A stretch of 21,035 nucleotides of DNA. Source: CAWELS01 sp964468205. GTDB taxonomy: Bacteria; Acidobacteriota; Terriglobia; Bryobacterales; Bryobacteraceae. Under the pieces are notes generated by a model. The model saw only the letters and a program-made list of their open reading frames with translations, was not told the origin of the DNA and made no database searches. This document shows, one piece after another, positions 1 through 9,200 of the stretch (positions within the stretch are counted from its first letter, which is position 1; each line of letters starts with the position of its first letter). The DNA is taken from NCBI GenBank assembly GCA_964468205.1, contig CAYXVG010000084.1:1-21035 (forward strand), in the 5' to 3' direction. A program made the translations under genes and the position numbers.

Positions 1-2
1 CT

Positions 3-227
3 CTCGTCTCTGCCAAATTGGTGGCAGTCGCAACGCGGCGCCACATCCCCGAAGACCAACTGCTCGTGGCCGTTCTGGAGCACCAGATCGCGGAATCCAA
101 GCGGAGGCGGGATGCGGAGGCGGCAGAAATCACAGACCGCATCGCCTTCCAAGCGAAAGCAACAAGCGTTGCCCGAAGGGGCATTACTGGGACAACCGCC
201 GCCCTGATGAACCTACGGATGCCGTAG
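3..227 (+). CDS. Possible 3' end of a gene cut by the left edge, unknown
   Basis: The reading frame is open from the first complete codon of the window to the TAG ending at 227, so it could be the last 74 or so codons of a gene starting outside. A TTG at 18 could also serve as a start, but no Shine-Dalgarno sequence precedes it. The product would be basic and helical, with an Arg/Lys/Glu-rich middle (AESKRRRDAEAAE). I recognise no domain. It may be a chance open frame, and it lies tail to tail with the minus-strand gene ending at 272. Confidence is low. Confidence 0.18.
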   Translation, partial: LVSAKLVAVATRRHIPEDQLLVAVLEHQIAESKRRRDAEAAEITDRIAFQAKATSVARRGITGTTAALMNLRMP

Positions 228-271
228 AACGCCAACCGTTTGCCCGCCGCTACGTTAGAAGGTTCTCTTGA

Positions 272-1159
272 TTACTCTATCTGAAGCAGGTCGGACGGCA
301 GCGCTACGCGAATCGTCTCGCCATCACGAAGCCGGATGACCGCGTTTGACGTTGCTCCATCGAGTTCGATGCCGTCCAGCCCGGTGGCCGAGAGAAGATC
401 TCGCTGCCCGAGCTCAAGCTGACGCTCCTCGATTCGGGGCTCGCCGTAGTCCGATGCGAACACGACTGCCACCACGCTTGCGACCTTCTCCCCTGATGCA
501 GGCTCCGCAACATCGATGAATACAACTCCCCGGTCCGCCGGAAGCCAACTCACCAGCTTCGCGTTAATGAATGCGTTGTGGTAAACACCGTCAACGCCCC
601 GCTCGAAAGACCGCAAACCCGCATTCGTCCGCGGATAGACAGGTCGACCCAGGTTGCTTAGGGGATATGCGCGGGACACGACCTCCCCTCCCGGGGCGGC
701 CTCAAGCGGACCCAATACGCGGAAATATCCGACCACCGCGCTCGAACGCAAGTGATCGGAAGACCGTGGATAGAAGCCAACGTACAGCACTACCCTCTTG
801 GACGGAGACAAAACGGGCTGCCAACACAAGAAAGTCGCATGCGTTTCAGGCCGGCGCACGTCTAGGACTGTAACAGTATTCGCGCTACCGGCGATGCCCC
901 CGAGGACCACCAGCCGGTCATCGACCATTTGCAGTTGATGGATGTCCGTTGGCGCTAACCAAGCGGCGATCGATTTCGGTGGTGTCCCATCGGCACGTCG
1001 AGGGATTGAGAACCGATATAGGTGCTCGGTCTGAGAGTCGGAGCTTCGAAGGAGGTGCCAGATAACCGGCGCCTCGTCCGCCGCCTCCTGGGCGGCGGAC
1101 ACCACTACGAAACCCATCGTGACGAGCAAGACTGCTAGAGGCGCGTGCCGAATCGGCAT
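272..1159 (-). CDS. Exported protein of unknown function, 295 aa
   Basis: The ATG at 1159 is preceded by a clear GGAGG seven bases upstream, which fixes the start. The N-terminus (MPIRHAPLAVLLVTMGFVVVSAAQ) is a Sec signal peptide, probably cut near residue 23, so the protein should be periplasmic or secreted. The mature part alternates short hydrophobic strands with polar turns (RLVVLGGIAG, RVVLYVGFYP, RGVVFIDVAEP), suggesting a beta-rich fold, perhaps propeller-like. I recognise no family or catalytic motif. It lies directly after the frameshifted remnant at 1172-1757, whose stop codon sits just in front of this gene's Shine-Dalgarno sequence. It may therefore be the last gene of the long minus-strand unit. 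Being a genuine gene is well supported; its role is not. Confidence 0.75.
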   Translation of the reverse strand: MPIRHAPLAVLLVTMGFVVVSAAQEAADEAPVIWHLLRSSDSQTEHLYRFSIPRRADGTPPKSIAAWLAPTDIHQLQMVDDRLVVLGGIAGSANTVTVLDVRRPETHATFLCWQPVLSPSKRVVLYVGFYPRSSDHLRSSAVVGYFRVLGPLEAAPGGEVVSRAYPLSNLGRPVYPRTNAGLRSFERGVDGVYHNAFINAKLVSWLPADRGVVFIDVAEPASGEKVASVVAVVFASDYGEPRIEERQLELGQRDLLSATGLDGIELDGATSNAVIRLRDGETIRVALPSDLLQIE

Positions 1160-1171
1160 TTTGGTCCTCCG

Positions 1172-1757
1172 TTAGAATGGTCCAACCTTGATAGTCTTCA
1201 AACCTGTCCCGAGATGGCCCAGTTGACCTGGCACGCAGACTGTACTCGATGCGTTAAAGTTATCCAATTGTTCGTAGTTGGAAACGTTGCAGCATGCCGG
1301 ACACCTGTCCGCCACGCTCTTCGTAGTATCCAATACATCCGTGAAAACGCTAGCCCCGCAAGCCAGATCGCTATCTAGGTCGCACCGTGCGAGGGACGAA
1401 CGCGTAAGGGTCGTATTGCAGGACTCCGTAAACTGGCTAACCGTAACGTAGGTAATATCGTTCGTAGCCCACCCGCCCATTCCAGCAAGACGTAGCGGCC
1501 AGCGCCTTCAGGTTACCATGAGCCACTCTCGTGCCAGAACCGTTGAGGCTGACTTGACTGGCGAACTGATCTCGAAGGGTTGATGAAACTGTGCTAGCGA
1601 AGCAAGTCGAGCTGCCGATGATGGTGACGCTACGAGCTGGCGAGGTCGAACAGCCCGACTCCGCCGGGAAGTTGCACTGGCAGTGCAGGTAGTTGCCAAG
1701 GACCTTGGGACATTTCTTCTCCGACGACGCGAAGGAGCCGAGCACGGAGTGGCGCAC
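1172..1757 (-). pseudogene. Frameshifted, cysteine-rich protein remnant
   Basis: Two overlapping minus-strand frames together look like one gene. The first (1757 to about 1480) has coding-like, G/C-ending codons and reads CPKVLGNYLHCQC, then VTIIGSSTCFAST, up to ATSCWNG. The second (from about 1480 to 1172) continues naturally with ATNDITYVTVSQFTESC and ends with several Cys, including RCPACC. Removing one G from the G-rich run at about 1472-1480 joins them in frame. About a dozen cysteines suggest a disulfide-rich exported protein, but no signal peptide precedes the first frame: upstream it runs about 20 codons into the end of the DUF1080 gene without an ATG and then meets a stop. The copy therefore seems truncated at the 5' end as well as frameshifted. 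A sequencing error could explain the frameshift. The family is unknown. Confidence 0.5.
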
Positions 1758-1768
1758 ACTGGTCGCAG

Positions 1769-2569
1769 CTAATTGAGCGGGCGGACGTAAATGTTCCGGT
1801 ATGCGACGTGTCCATGGTCACCCTGCAGCATCAAAGGGTTTTGCGGCGCTTCCGGAAGAGGCAGGTGAGCCCGAGTTCCTCCATCCACCGCCACGTCCTC
1901 TTGGACCAGCAGGCCATTGTGGATAACCCGAAGAAATCTTGCGTTTTCGGTCTTCTTGCCCGCAGCGTCAAAGCGGGGTCCGCGGAACCAGATGTGGAAG
2001 GACTGCCAGTGACCCGGACGTCGACTGGCGTTTATCTTGGGAGGTGAGCCTCCGACACCCTTTCCGTCGATCCAGCGATGGTATATTGCACCCGCATCGC
2101 CTGCGCCCGGTTTCGTTTTGCCGAAGCTGTCGAGGATTTGCACCTCATAGAGGCCGTGTAGATAGACCCCCGAATTGGACCCCTTCGGGACCATAAACTC
2201 AACGTAGAGTTCGACGTCTCCAAATTTCTCGTCGGTCATCAGATTGCACGTCTTGCCTCCGTTTGTTAGACGGTCGCCGCGACCGCCCATAGGCAGAAGC
2301 ACACCAGGATCTTCGATTCCGTTCCACATCACAGCTTTGGAACTCTTCCAAGTATTGGAGCCTGGCTCCATGTTCCCGTGAGTAGGGTGGCAACGCCATC
2401 CTCTCAACTGTCCGTCGGCAAGTAGACCACGCCAGCCTTGCTCTAGCAGAAACGGAGGATCCCCATGATGTTCCGCCGCGGAATCCGGAGCTTCCGCCCG
2501 CACCTGACCTCCGAGTCCGGCAAGCATGGCCGCGGCAAGGACCAAGTACTTCAGTTTGCACAGAGTCAT
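1769..2569 (-). CDS. DUF1080 / 3-keto-disaccharide hydrolase-like exported protein
   Basis: The protein has 266 aa from the ATG at 2569. That start is chosen over the longer frame to 2626 because it lies 10 nt after the upstream stop, has an AGG eight bases before it, and opens a signal peptide (MTLCKLKYLVLAAAMLAG, cleavage near VRA-EAP). The mature domain is a jelly-roll of the DUF1080 type. Family hallmarks visible are GDVELYVEFMVPKGSNSGVY near residues 118-136, YEVQILDS near 141-148, and a C-terminal LQGDHGHVAYRNIYVRPL. Family knowledge: members are annotated as 3-keto-disaccharide hydrolases and act on sugars first oxidised at C3 by Gfo/Idh/MocA enzymes. Two such oxidoreductases lie directly upstream in the same unit. 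Inference: it cleaves an oxidised glycoside in the periplasm. The substrate is unknown. Confidence 0.88.
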   Translation of the reverse strand: MTLCKLKYLVLAAAMLAGLGGQVRAEAPDSAAEHHGDPPFLLEQGWRGLLADGQLRGWRCHPTHGNMEPGSNTWKSSKAVMWNGIEDPGVLLPMGGRGDRLTNGGKTCNLMTDEKFGDVELYVEFMVPKGSNSGVYLHGLYEVQILDSFGKTKPGAGDAGAIYHRWIDGKGVGGSPPKINASRRPGHWQSFHIWFRGPRFDAAGKKTENARFLRVIHNGLLVQEDVAVDGGTRAHLPLPEAPQNPLMLQGDHGHVAYRNIYVRPLN

Positions 2570-2579
2570 TTCATTTACC

Positions 2580-4001
2580 TCAAAGAGACCATCCCGCCCG
2601 GTATGGCGGGTCCACCCAACTGTCAATCTCCGGGTCGTCGGGAACGCTCAGGTTCTCCGCATCCCATCGGAAGGCCCTTCCGGAACGAGCCGCAAAGGTT
2701 CCAAGCAGAGCTATCTCGGTCATGTTGCCGCCAAATTCGAAGTCACAGCTTGTTTCACCTCCCGACTTGCATGCCACCACCCATTCTTTGTAATGTTCTG
2801 TTGTCCTGCGCAGCGACTTCGGAGGCGGTTGAAAGTCTCTGAACCTGTCCTCAGGCAGAAGCAGCGGTGTTCCTCCGTACGGCGGTGTGAGAAGCTTGCC
2901 CTTGTCGCCGACAAAGAGCAGACCGGCTTTCGGCATCTGGAGATTCTTGGGTAGCTCAAGCGGCCGATGGGGCCGGATTCCGCCGTCGTACCAATGAACC
3001 CTGACGGGCGGCATCTCCCCTCTCTGCGGGAAGTCCCACGTTACGACCGAAGAATAGCTCTCGGTCTCCGGGATCTTAATCAGCTTAGGCAAGGTCTCTT
3101 TCCCGTCTAGTGAAATCGTGAGGGGTCCCTCGTACATCGTAGTCCTGCTGCCAGATACGAGCGTTGGCGTCGCCAGCTTCAGCGCTTTGTAGAAGACATG
3201 AAGCGAGTGGCAAGCCATGTCTCCGACGGTTCCCGTTCCAAAGTCCCACCATGAGCGCCAAAGCCAAGGGTGATATGCCGGGTGATAGGGCCGAAATGGC
3301 GCCGGTCCTACCCAGCGATCCCAGTCTAGCCGCGGTGGCACTGGCGGAGTCTCCTCGGGACGCCTCAATCCGGCCGGGTATAGCGGGTGATTGCACCAGA
3401 CGTGCACTTCCGTCACTTGGCCGATCGCACCGGACCGGATCAATTCCTCCGTTCCGCGGGCCCTGTCGCTGCCGCAGGATTGGACGCTCATCTGGGTGGC
3501 CACCTTCTGCCGTCGGGCCGCCTCCCTCACCATCCTCACTTCGCGAAGCGTGCGAGTCAGCGGTTTCGCACAATAGACGTGTTTGCCCATTGCAAGGGCC
3601 GCCAGCGTGATCAGTGCATGGCTGTGATCGGGTGTGGCGACGATGACTGCATCGATCTCCTTTTCCTTATCAAACAACTGGCGGAAATCACGGTAGACGG
3701 CCGCTTTGGGGTAAGTGCGGAATACGCGAGCCGCGAAGTCATGATCTACATCACAGAGAGCGACAACGTTCTCGCTGTTGCAGCCACGAAGATATCGCCT
3801 GCCCATCCCGCCTACGCCTACGCCGGCGATGTTTAGCGTGTCACTTGGGGCTTGGTAGCCGGGGCCGCCGAGAACATGCCGGGGAACCACCAAAGAGGCG
3901 ACCCCGCCAGCGGCAGCGGGCCAGAGGCCGCGCCTGCTTAACGTTTCATCGGGTCTACGGGATGACGCCGCTTGCTGCTCGCTTCTATTTGGTCGATTCA
4001 C
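2580..4001 (-). CDS. Gfo/Idh/MocA family oxidoreductase, Tat-exported, EKP variant
   Basis: The protein has 473 aa from a GTG at 4001 with GGAGG five bases before it. A possible twin-arginine signal (SRRGLWPAAAGG, residues 22-33) follows an unusually long N-terminal stretch. The NAD(P)-binding fold shows GVGVGGMG (60-67), ALCDVD (81-86) and TPDHSH (123-128). The usual EKP motif is CAKPLT (144-149): the lysine is kept and the glutamate replaced by alanine. WWDFGTGTVGDMACH (251-265) is the conserved substrate-side block of the C-terminal domain. Members oxidise or reduce sugar hydroxyls with a nicotinamide cofactor, often tightly bound. It starts 26 nt after the preceding Gfo/Idh/MocA gene and ends 10 nt before DUF1080, so the three are surely co-transcribed. 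The sugar and the direction of reaction cannot be read from sequence. Confidence 0.9.
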   Translation of the reverse strand: MNRPNRSEQQAASSRRPDETLSRRGLWPAAAGGVASLVVPRHVLGGPGYQAPSDTLNIAGVGVGGMGRRYLRGCNSENVVALCDVDHDFAARVFRTYPKAAVYRDFRQLFDKEKEIDAVIVATPDHSHALITLAALAMGKHVYCAKPLTRTLREVRMVREAARRQKVATQMSVQSCGSDRARGTEELIRSGAIGQVTEVHVWCNHPLYPAGLRRPEETPPVPPRLDWDRWVGPAPFRPYHPAYHPWLWRSWWDFGTGTVGDMACHSLHVFYKALKLATPTLVSGSRTTMYEGPLTISLDGKETLPKLIKIPETESYSSVVTWDFPQRGEMPPVRVHWYDGGIRPHRPLELPKNLQMPKAGLLFVGDKGKLLTPPYGGTPLLLPEDRFRDFQPPPKSLRRTTEHYKEWVVACKSGGETSCDFEFGGNMTEIALLGTFAARSGRAFRWDAENLSVPDDPEIDSWVDPPYRAGWSL

Positions 4002-4027
4002 GATTCCCTCCCCAACGGGTGCGCTAC

Positions 4028-5227
4028 CTACAGCGGGAGTATCTCCTCACGATCCGGATCGAACTTCAGACGCCGCTGCTGCACATAGGCTATGTTGCCC
4101 AGGTGAGAAGCCTGAGCCGAGCGATGGCCGGCATAGACGTCACCGTTCGGCAAATCACGGCTCCTTACACAGTCCAAAAAGTTCTTGACGTGCTCCACCA
4201 CATTGTCCTTTTCTGTCTCGAATACAACCGGATCGCCTTCCCCTCCCGCCGGGAAAAACGTGATCTTGTTGTACTCACAATACAACCGGCCGTTCGAGCC
4301 GCAGATCTCCGCGGCAGTTCCTCTCTTGCTCTGCACGAGAGTCCCTTCGAAAGTGGCGGCCCAAGCATTCCGGTACTCCAGTTGGGTGCAGATCGTGTCG
4401 GGTGCGGTACGGCCGTCGCGAAAATGATAAACCCCTCCAGTGGAGACAGCCGCTACGGGATCATCCTGCTCCAGGAGCATGTGTACGGCGTCGATCCAGT
4501 GGGTGAAGAGGTCGGTGATTTGGCCGCCCCCGAACTCGAGATAGGCGCGGAAATTCCAATACTGCTTCGGGTCGTACTCGCGCCACTTCACTGGCCCCAG
4601 GTACCGGGCCCAGTCCAGGTTGGAGGGTCTCGTCAGGATCTCCTTCGGCGCCTCGCGCAAGTGGGCTGTGTTGCCATGCCACCAGGTTCGCACTAAGGTC
4701 ACGTCGCCAAGCCGCCCCTTTCGGACAATCTCGTCACGAGCCTCATAGTAGTGCGGCCCGGATCTGCGTTGCATCCCAACCTGGCACACGCGATTGTTGA
4801 CCCTCGCGGCCCTCACGATCTCGGGCCCCTCCTCAATCTTCAGGGTCAGAGGCTTCTCGACGTATACGTCCTTGCCGGCCTCGAGGGCGTCGATGGTTGT
4901 CACCGCGTGCCAGTGATCGGGCGTGGTGACGACGACAATGTCCAGGTCGCCGCGCTCCACGAGTTTGCGATGGTCCGAATATCCGTTCGCGCCTGGGGCG
5001 TTCTGAAGAAACTCGTCGACCTTTGCCGCGTAGACATCACAAACGGCCGCCACCTGCACGGACTGTTGCTGAAACTTGTCCATGATGTAGGCGCCCCGCC
5101 GGCCGCAACCGATAATGCCGAGGCGCGGGCGGTCGTTTGCGCCCATCACCCTCGAATAGGACGCTGCCGTCGTCGCCATCGCCGTTGCTCGGAATAGATC
5201 TCTCCGCAAAATGCCTTGACGCTCCAT
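4028..5227 (-). CDS. Gfo/Idh/MocA family oxidoreductase, Tat-exported
   Basis: The protein has 399 aa from the ATG at 5227, 17 nt after the stop of the TPR gene, with a weak AAAGG ahead of it. A short Tat-type signal (LRRDLFRATAMATTAAS, residues 7-23) implies export in folded form with cofactor bound, as known for glucose-fructose oxidoreductase. The Rossmann motif GIIGCGRRG lies at 37-45, TPDHWH at 102-107, and the intact EKPLT motif at 124-128, whose lysine is catalytic in the family. GGQITDLFTHWID (234-246) carries the conserved Asp/His of the substrate site. Length is normal for the family. It shares only family-level resemblance with its neighbour at 2580-4001, so the pair may do different steps, such as oxidation and re-reduction around the DUF1080 cleavage. 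That division of labour is inferred. Confidence 0.92.
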   Translation of the reverse strand: MERQGILRRDLFRATAMATTAASYSRVMGANDRPRLGIIGCGRRGAYIMDKFQQQSVQVAAVCDVYAAKVDEFLQNAPGANGYSDHRKLVERGDLDIVVVTTPDHWHAVTTIDALEAGKDVYVEKPLTLKIEEGPEIVRAARVNNRVCQVGMQRRSGPHYYEARDEIVRKGRLGDVTLVRTWWHGNTAHLREAPKEILTRPSNLDWARYLGPVKWREYDPKQYWNFRAYLEFGGGQITDLFTHWIDAVHMLLEQDDPVAAVSTGGVYHFRDGRTAPDTICTQLEYRNAWAATFEGTLVQSKRGTAAEICGSNGRLYCEYNKITFFPAGGEGDPVVFETEKDNVVEHVKNFLDCVRSRDLPNGDVYAGHRSAQASHLGNIAYVQQRRLKFDPDREEILPL

Positions 5228-5244
5228 AATCTAGCCTTTGTCGC

Positions 5245-6087
5245 TCAACGTTTTCCGGCGTTGATCTCGATCGCCTGCTTGATCAAAACAAGATCGCTGT
5301 TCCCGGGAGCCAATTCGATCGCGCGGTCGATCGCCTCTATCGCCTCGTCCATCCTCCCGAGATGACCATAGGCGAGAGCCAATCCGTGGTAAGCCTCGTA
5401 GTTGTCGGGATCGATCTCCCGAAGCGCTTCAAATCTCGCTACCGCGGTTTTGAAGTCGCGCTCCTTCAGTGCCTGTTCTCCGAGATTGCGGAACAGTACC
5501 GCTTGCACCTCTTCCCTCGTGGTCGCGTATTTGGGATCGAGCTTTGCGGCGATATTCGCTTCCTCGATTGCCCTTTTCTCATCCGACACACCGGCGTAGG
5601 CCCGGGCGAGGTTATCGTGAACCGTCGCGTCGAGAGGATAGTAGCCCTTCAGTTTGTTCAGAACATCGATCGCAGCCTGGAACTTCGCCTGCTCGAGCGC
5701 TTCGACCGCCTCGTCTTCCAGTTTCCGGAACTCCTTCTCACTGAGAAGCGTCCGCTCGATCGAGTCTTCGCGCGGAATGTCCACCTTGATCTTGAGCGGC
5801 ATGTAGCGGTTGCGCTGAGCTTGCAGGAGATACGACCCCGGAACCAGATTCTCGAATTCAAGGCAGCCTTTATTGTCGGTCTTCGCATAGAGGACCAGAT
5901 CTTCCTGGCTTTCCTGAGAGTATTGCAGCAGGATTCTGGCCTCCACGTTTCGGAGAGGCTTTCCTTTGGTGTCTGTGAAGTTACAGACAAGGGACTCAGC
6001 GGCAAGGGGCGAGGCAAGGGCGAGGACGGCGAGCGTGGCCAGTGGAATGCTAGTCTTCTCTCGAACGAGTGGGGATGAATGGGACAT
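5245..6087 (-). CDS. Exported protein with carboxypeptidase-regulatory-like domain and TPR repeats
   Basis: The frame is open to 6210, but the ATG at 6087 is preferred: it has GAAGGG upstream and opens a clean signal peptide (MSHSSPLVREKTSIPLATLA, cleavage after PLAA, about residue 30). Residues 32-110 form a Cna-B/carboxypeptidase-regulatory-like beta sandwich (VCNFTDTKGKPLRNVEARI, then CLEFENLVPGSYLLQA). Residues 115-275 are helical, with TPR units visible at NLARAYAGVSDEKRAIEEA and GLALAYGHLGRMDEAIEAI. Of the 280 residues no catalytic motif stands out, so it is probably a periplasmic scaffold or binding protein. It sits between the TonB-dependent receptor (119 nt gap) and the first oxidoreductase (17 nt gap), which suggests it works with imported ligand or organises the periplasmic enzymes. 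That role is inferred. Confidence 0.85.
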   Translation of the reverse strand: MSHSSPLVREKTSIPLATLAVLALASPLAAESLVCNFTDTKGKPLRNVEARILLQYSQESQEDLVLYAKTDNKGCLEFENLVPGSYLLQAQRNRYMPLKIKVDIPREDSIERTLLSEKEFRKLEDEAVEALEQAKFQAAIDVLNKLKGYYPLDATVHDNLARAYAGVSDEKRAIEEANIAAKLDPKYATTREEVQAVLFRNLGEQALKERDFKTAVARFEALREIDPDNYEAYHGLALAYGHLGRMDEAIEAIDRAIELAPGNSDLVLIKQAIEINAGKR

Positions 6088-6206
6088 CAATAGTAGCCCT
6101 TCGAAGAAGCGGGATACTGCCCCTGGAATAGACAGCGTCAACGCAAATCGCGGGTGCATGCCCCACGAGCCTTGGAGCATGCACGCCGCCATTATATCTA
6201 CCCGCT

Positions 6207-9200
6207 TCAAAAGTTGAATTTCAACGCGAACTGAATAGTTCGAGGTGTGTTCGCTTGGCCGGAGACGCGGCCGAAACTCTGTGCGTTGTTTGCATTGCTT
6301 GCCGGGTTGGTAAACACCACCCGGTTGAAGATGCTGAAGAACTCAGCCCGGAATTCCACATTCATTTGTTCCCGGATGTAGGTTCTTTTCACCAGGCTCA
6401 GGCTTTCGTTCCAGAACGAGAAGCCGCGGAGATCAGGTTCTGTCCGGGACACATCCCCATAGGTGAATGGCGCCGGCTGCGAGAAGGCGTTGATGTTCAG
6501 CAGGAGATCCTGGGCGGGATCGAAATCCCCCTTGCTCACGCCCGTGAACCTGTCGACGCCGGAAACCCGGTTAGGCCGGTTGCCGCCATTGAAGAGCGGG
6601 AGCGAGGGGCCTCCCGAAATACTCAGAGGTACGCCGTTCTGGTATAGTACCGATCCGGACAACTGCCAGCCCTTCAGAAGCGCGCCTTTTGCTCCGGTCA
6701 ACGTGCTCCCAGGCAGTTCATAGACGAAGTTCACCGAAAGGTTGTGTCCCTGGTCAAACGGAGCGACCGCCTTTTCGAGACCACGATTGCCCGTGTCACG
6801 CGCAGCCGATTCGATGTTCGCCCAAGCATTTCCCTGCGTATCGCTGATTGTCTTCGAGAGGGTGTAGGCGACCAGGAACGAAAGGCCGTGCGAGAACCTC
6901 TTTTGCACTTTCGCCTGGAACGAGTGATAAGTGTGGTTACCTACCGGGCTGGCATGGATGACAAGGTTCGTATATTGCGGGAAGCGCCGCAATGATTGAG
7001 AAACGGTTCCGTTGAACCCGGGATACGGAGACGTGAACCCCGCTTCGATCGCCCCCGGCGAGTTGATGTTCGCGTTGAGCAACGATCCCAGCCCCAGGTA
7101 TTCAGTTCCTACCTGGTTCGGGTTGTCGAGCTTTGACGGCAAATTGGTACCTTTCGCGCCGACGTACGCTAGATCAGTGAAGAGCCCGAAGGGCAATTCT
7201 CGCTGAATAGTGAAATTGAAGTTCGTCGTGTAGGCCGCTTTGCCCCCATCAGGATCAATCCAGTCCGCGACATCACCCACTTTGATGCCCGGATCGAGAT
7301 TGGGCAGAGTGCCCTCGAAGGGCGGAGGTCCGTCGTCCAGGGAGTAGGCCGGCGTAATCCCTTGATCAAGAGAACGGGGGTTGGATCGGTCGAAGAAGCC
7401 TGCCAACAAGCTACTGCCGCCGAGTTCCATTCCACTAACGAGTGCGTTGGTTTGCGCATAGATTAACCCGAAGCCCGCGCGAATGACCGTCTTTTCGTTC
7501 CAGCGGTAAGCCATCGCCAGGCGCGGGGCCCACTGTGTCGTATCCAAGTCTGGCCTAATCCGGTCGTTCCCGAACACGTATGCGCCTGGCAGGCCTCCGG
7601 CATTGGGATTCGCAAGATTGAAATCGATCGCGGAGATGTTCTCATTCCGCTCCTTGATTGACCATGGGAGGTCATATCGAAGACCGAGGCTGAGTGTCAG
7701 CTTTTGGGAGACTTGGAACTTATCTTCCGCGAAGAATGCCAGGTAGTTCGTATCGTAGATCGCGTCGATAGGGTTAACAAGCCGCTCCGAGGAGAACACG
7801 TCTCCGACGAGCATGCTGGCGACCGAATCGCCCCAATTACTGAAGTTAGGCGAGTTGGGTTGGCTGGTGGATTGCCGGTTGAACTGGAATATCCCCGCGG
7901 CCTGGCGGCCATCGAATCGGCTGAACCGCTGGGACCAGAATTCGCCGCCAAACTTGATGTTGTGACGGCCCTTGATCCAGGTGACCGTATCCGTGAAGAT
8001 GTTCGCGCTATCCTTCGTAATATCCGGTCCACCCCCGGCATTCCCGATGGCGAGGTATCCGGGAACTTGGAAGGAAGAGACCTGCTCGACATCAGTCGGG
8101 ATGTTGGGGATGTTGAAAACGTTTCCTGGCGATTCGAAGTTGCCGATCCGGTCCTTGTCCGAGTTCGAATACCCCCATGCGAAGTGGTTTAGGAGCGTTG
8201 GGCGTACCGTGAAGTCGTAGTTAACGCGGTATCCGCCTCCCGTGAAAAATGTGCCGAATCCAGTATCCAGAATGCTGTCTTCACCCCAGGCCGCGAATCG
8301 GTTCTGTCCCAGGTCGACACGCCACATGCTGAAGCTGACACGGTGCTTTTCGCTCACGTTGTAATCAACCTTGGTCGAGTAGACGTCGTCGTCGGTGGGG
8401 ATCTTCGATCTGTCATTCCAGTTATCGACAATCCCAGGGCGGTCCGGTTCTGGCATCGCACTCATCACATCAGCGGCAACCCTGCTTATCTGGCTGCCGG
8501 GAATGATGTTGTTGGGGAACGGATCGCGGACGATTCCGCCTTGGCCATCGGGTCTGTTACTCCTGGGATCGAAGATCGGAATCTGAGCGCCGGCGGGAGT
8601 GCGCAACTCGCTGAAATCACCATTCCGGAACGCCGCTGTCGGGATCGTTTGAGTCCCTCGGGAAGTTGCCCCTCCTCGTCTCCGAAAACCCTGGTATGCA
8701 CCTGCGACGAAGAGCTTGTTCTTCAAGATCGGTCCGCCAATCGTCCCGCCGAACTCATTCTGGCGAACGATGGGACGCTCGTCGTTGAAGAACCCGCTAG
8801 CATCGAGTTTGTCGTTGCGAACAAACCAAAACGCGTTGCCATGCCATTCGTTCGTTCCGGATTTCATCGTGTAGTTCACAACTCCGAATCCTCTCCCTGT
8901 GTCGGCTGGGTACATCGTGGTCGCAACTTTGAACTCCTCCACCGCCTCGAATGGCGGGGAGGTGCGCCCGGTTAGCCCAGGAGATTCCTGGAGTGCGTGT
9001 GGTATCCCGTCAACAACCGCCTGGCTGGAATGCATCGGAGATCCAAGAAAGTGCTTGTTCCACTGGTCGCCGGTAATCCCTGGCGTGAGGTAGATGAACG
9101 CTTCGATCTGGCGGCGGCCAGAAGCCCCTGCCGTGGCCGTTCTTCCGCCCAGATCCAGCGGAAGATCGATCACCATCTTTCGTTCCATTACCGTACTCAC

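Noticed and set aside
1145..1378. Plus-strand frame of 77 codons
   Set aside because: It overlaps the start of a well-supported minus-strand gene and the cysteine-rich remnant, and has no coding features of its own.
3845..4696. Plus-strand open frame of 283 codons across the two oxidoreductase genes
   Set aside because: It lies opposite two clear Gfo/Idh/MocA genes, has no start signal and resembles no family.
5362..6078. Plus-strand open frame of 238 codons
   Set aside because: It is the complement of the TPR gene; its sequence merely mirrors conserved codons there.
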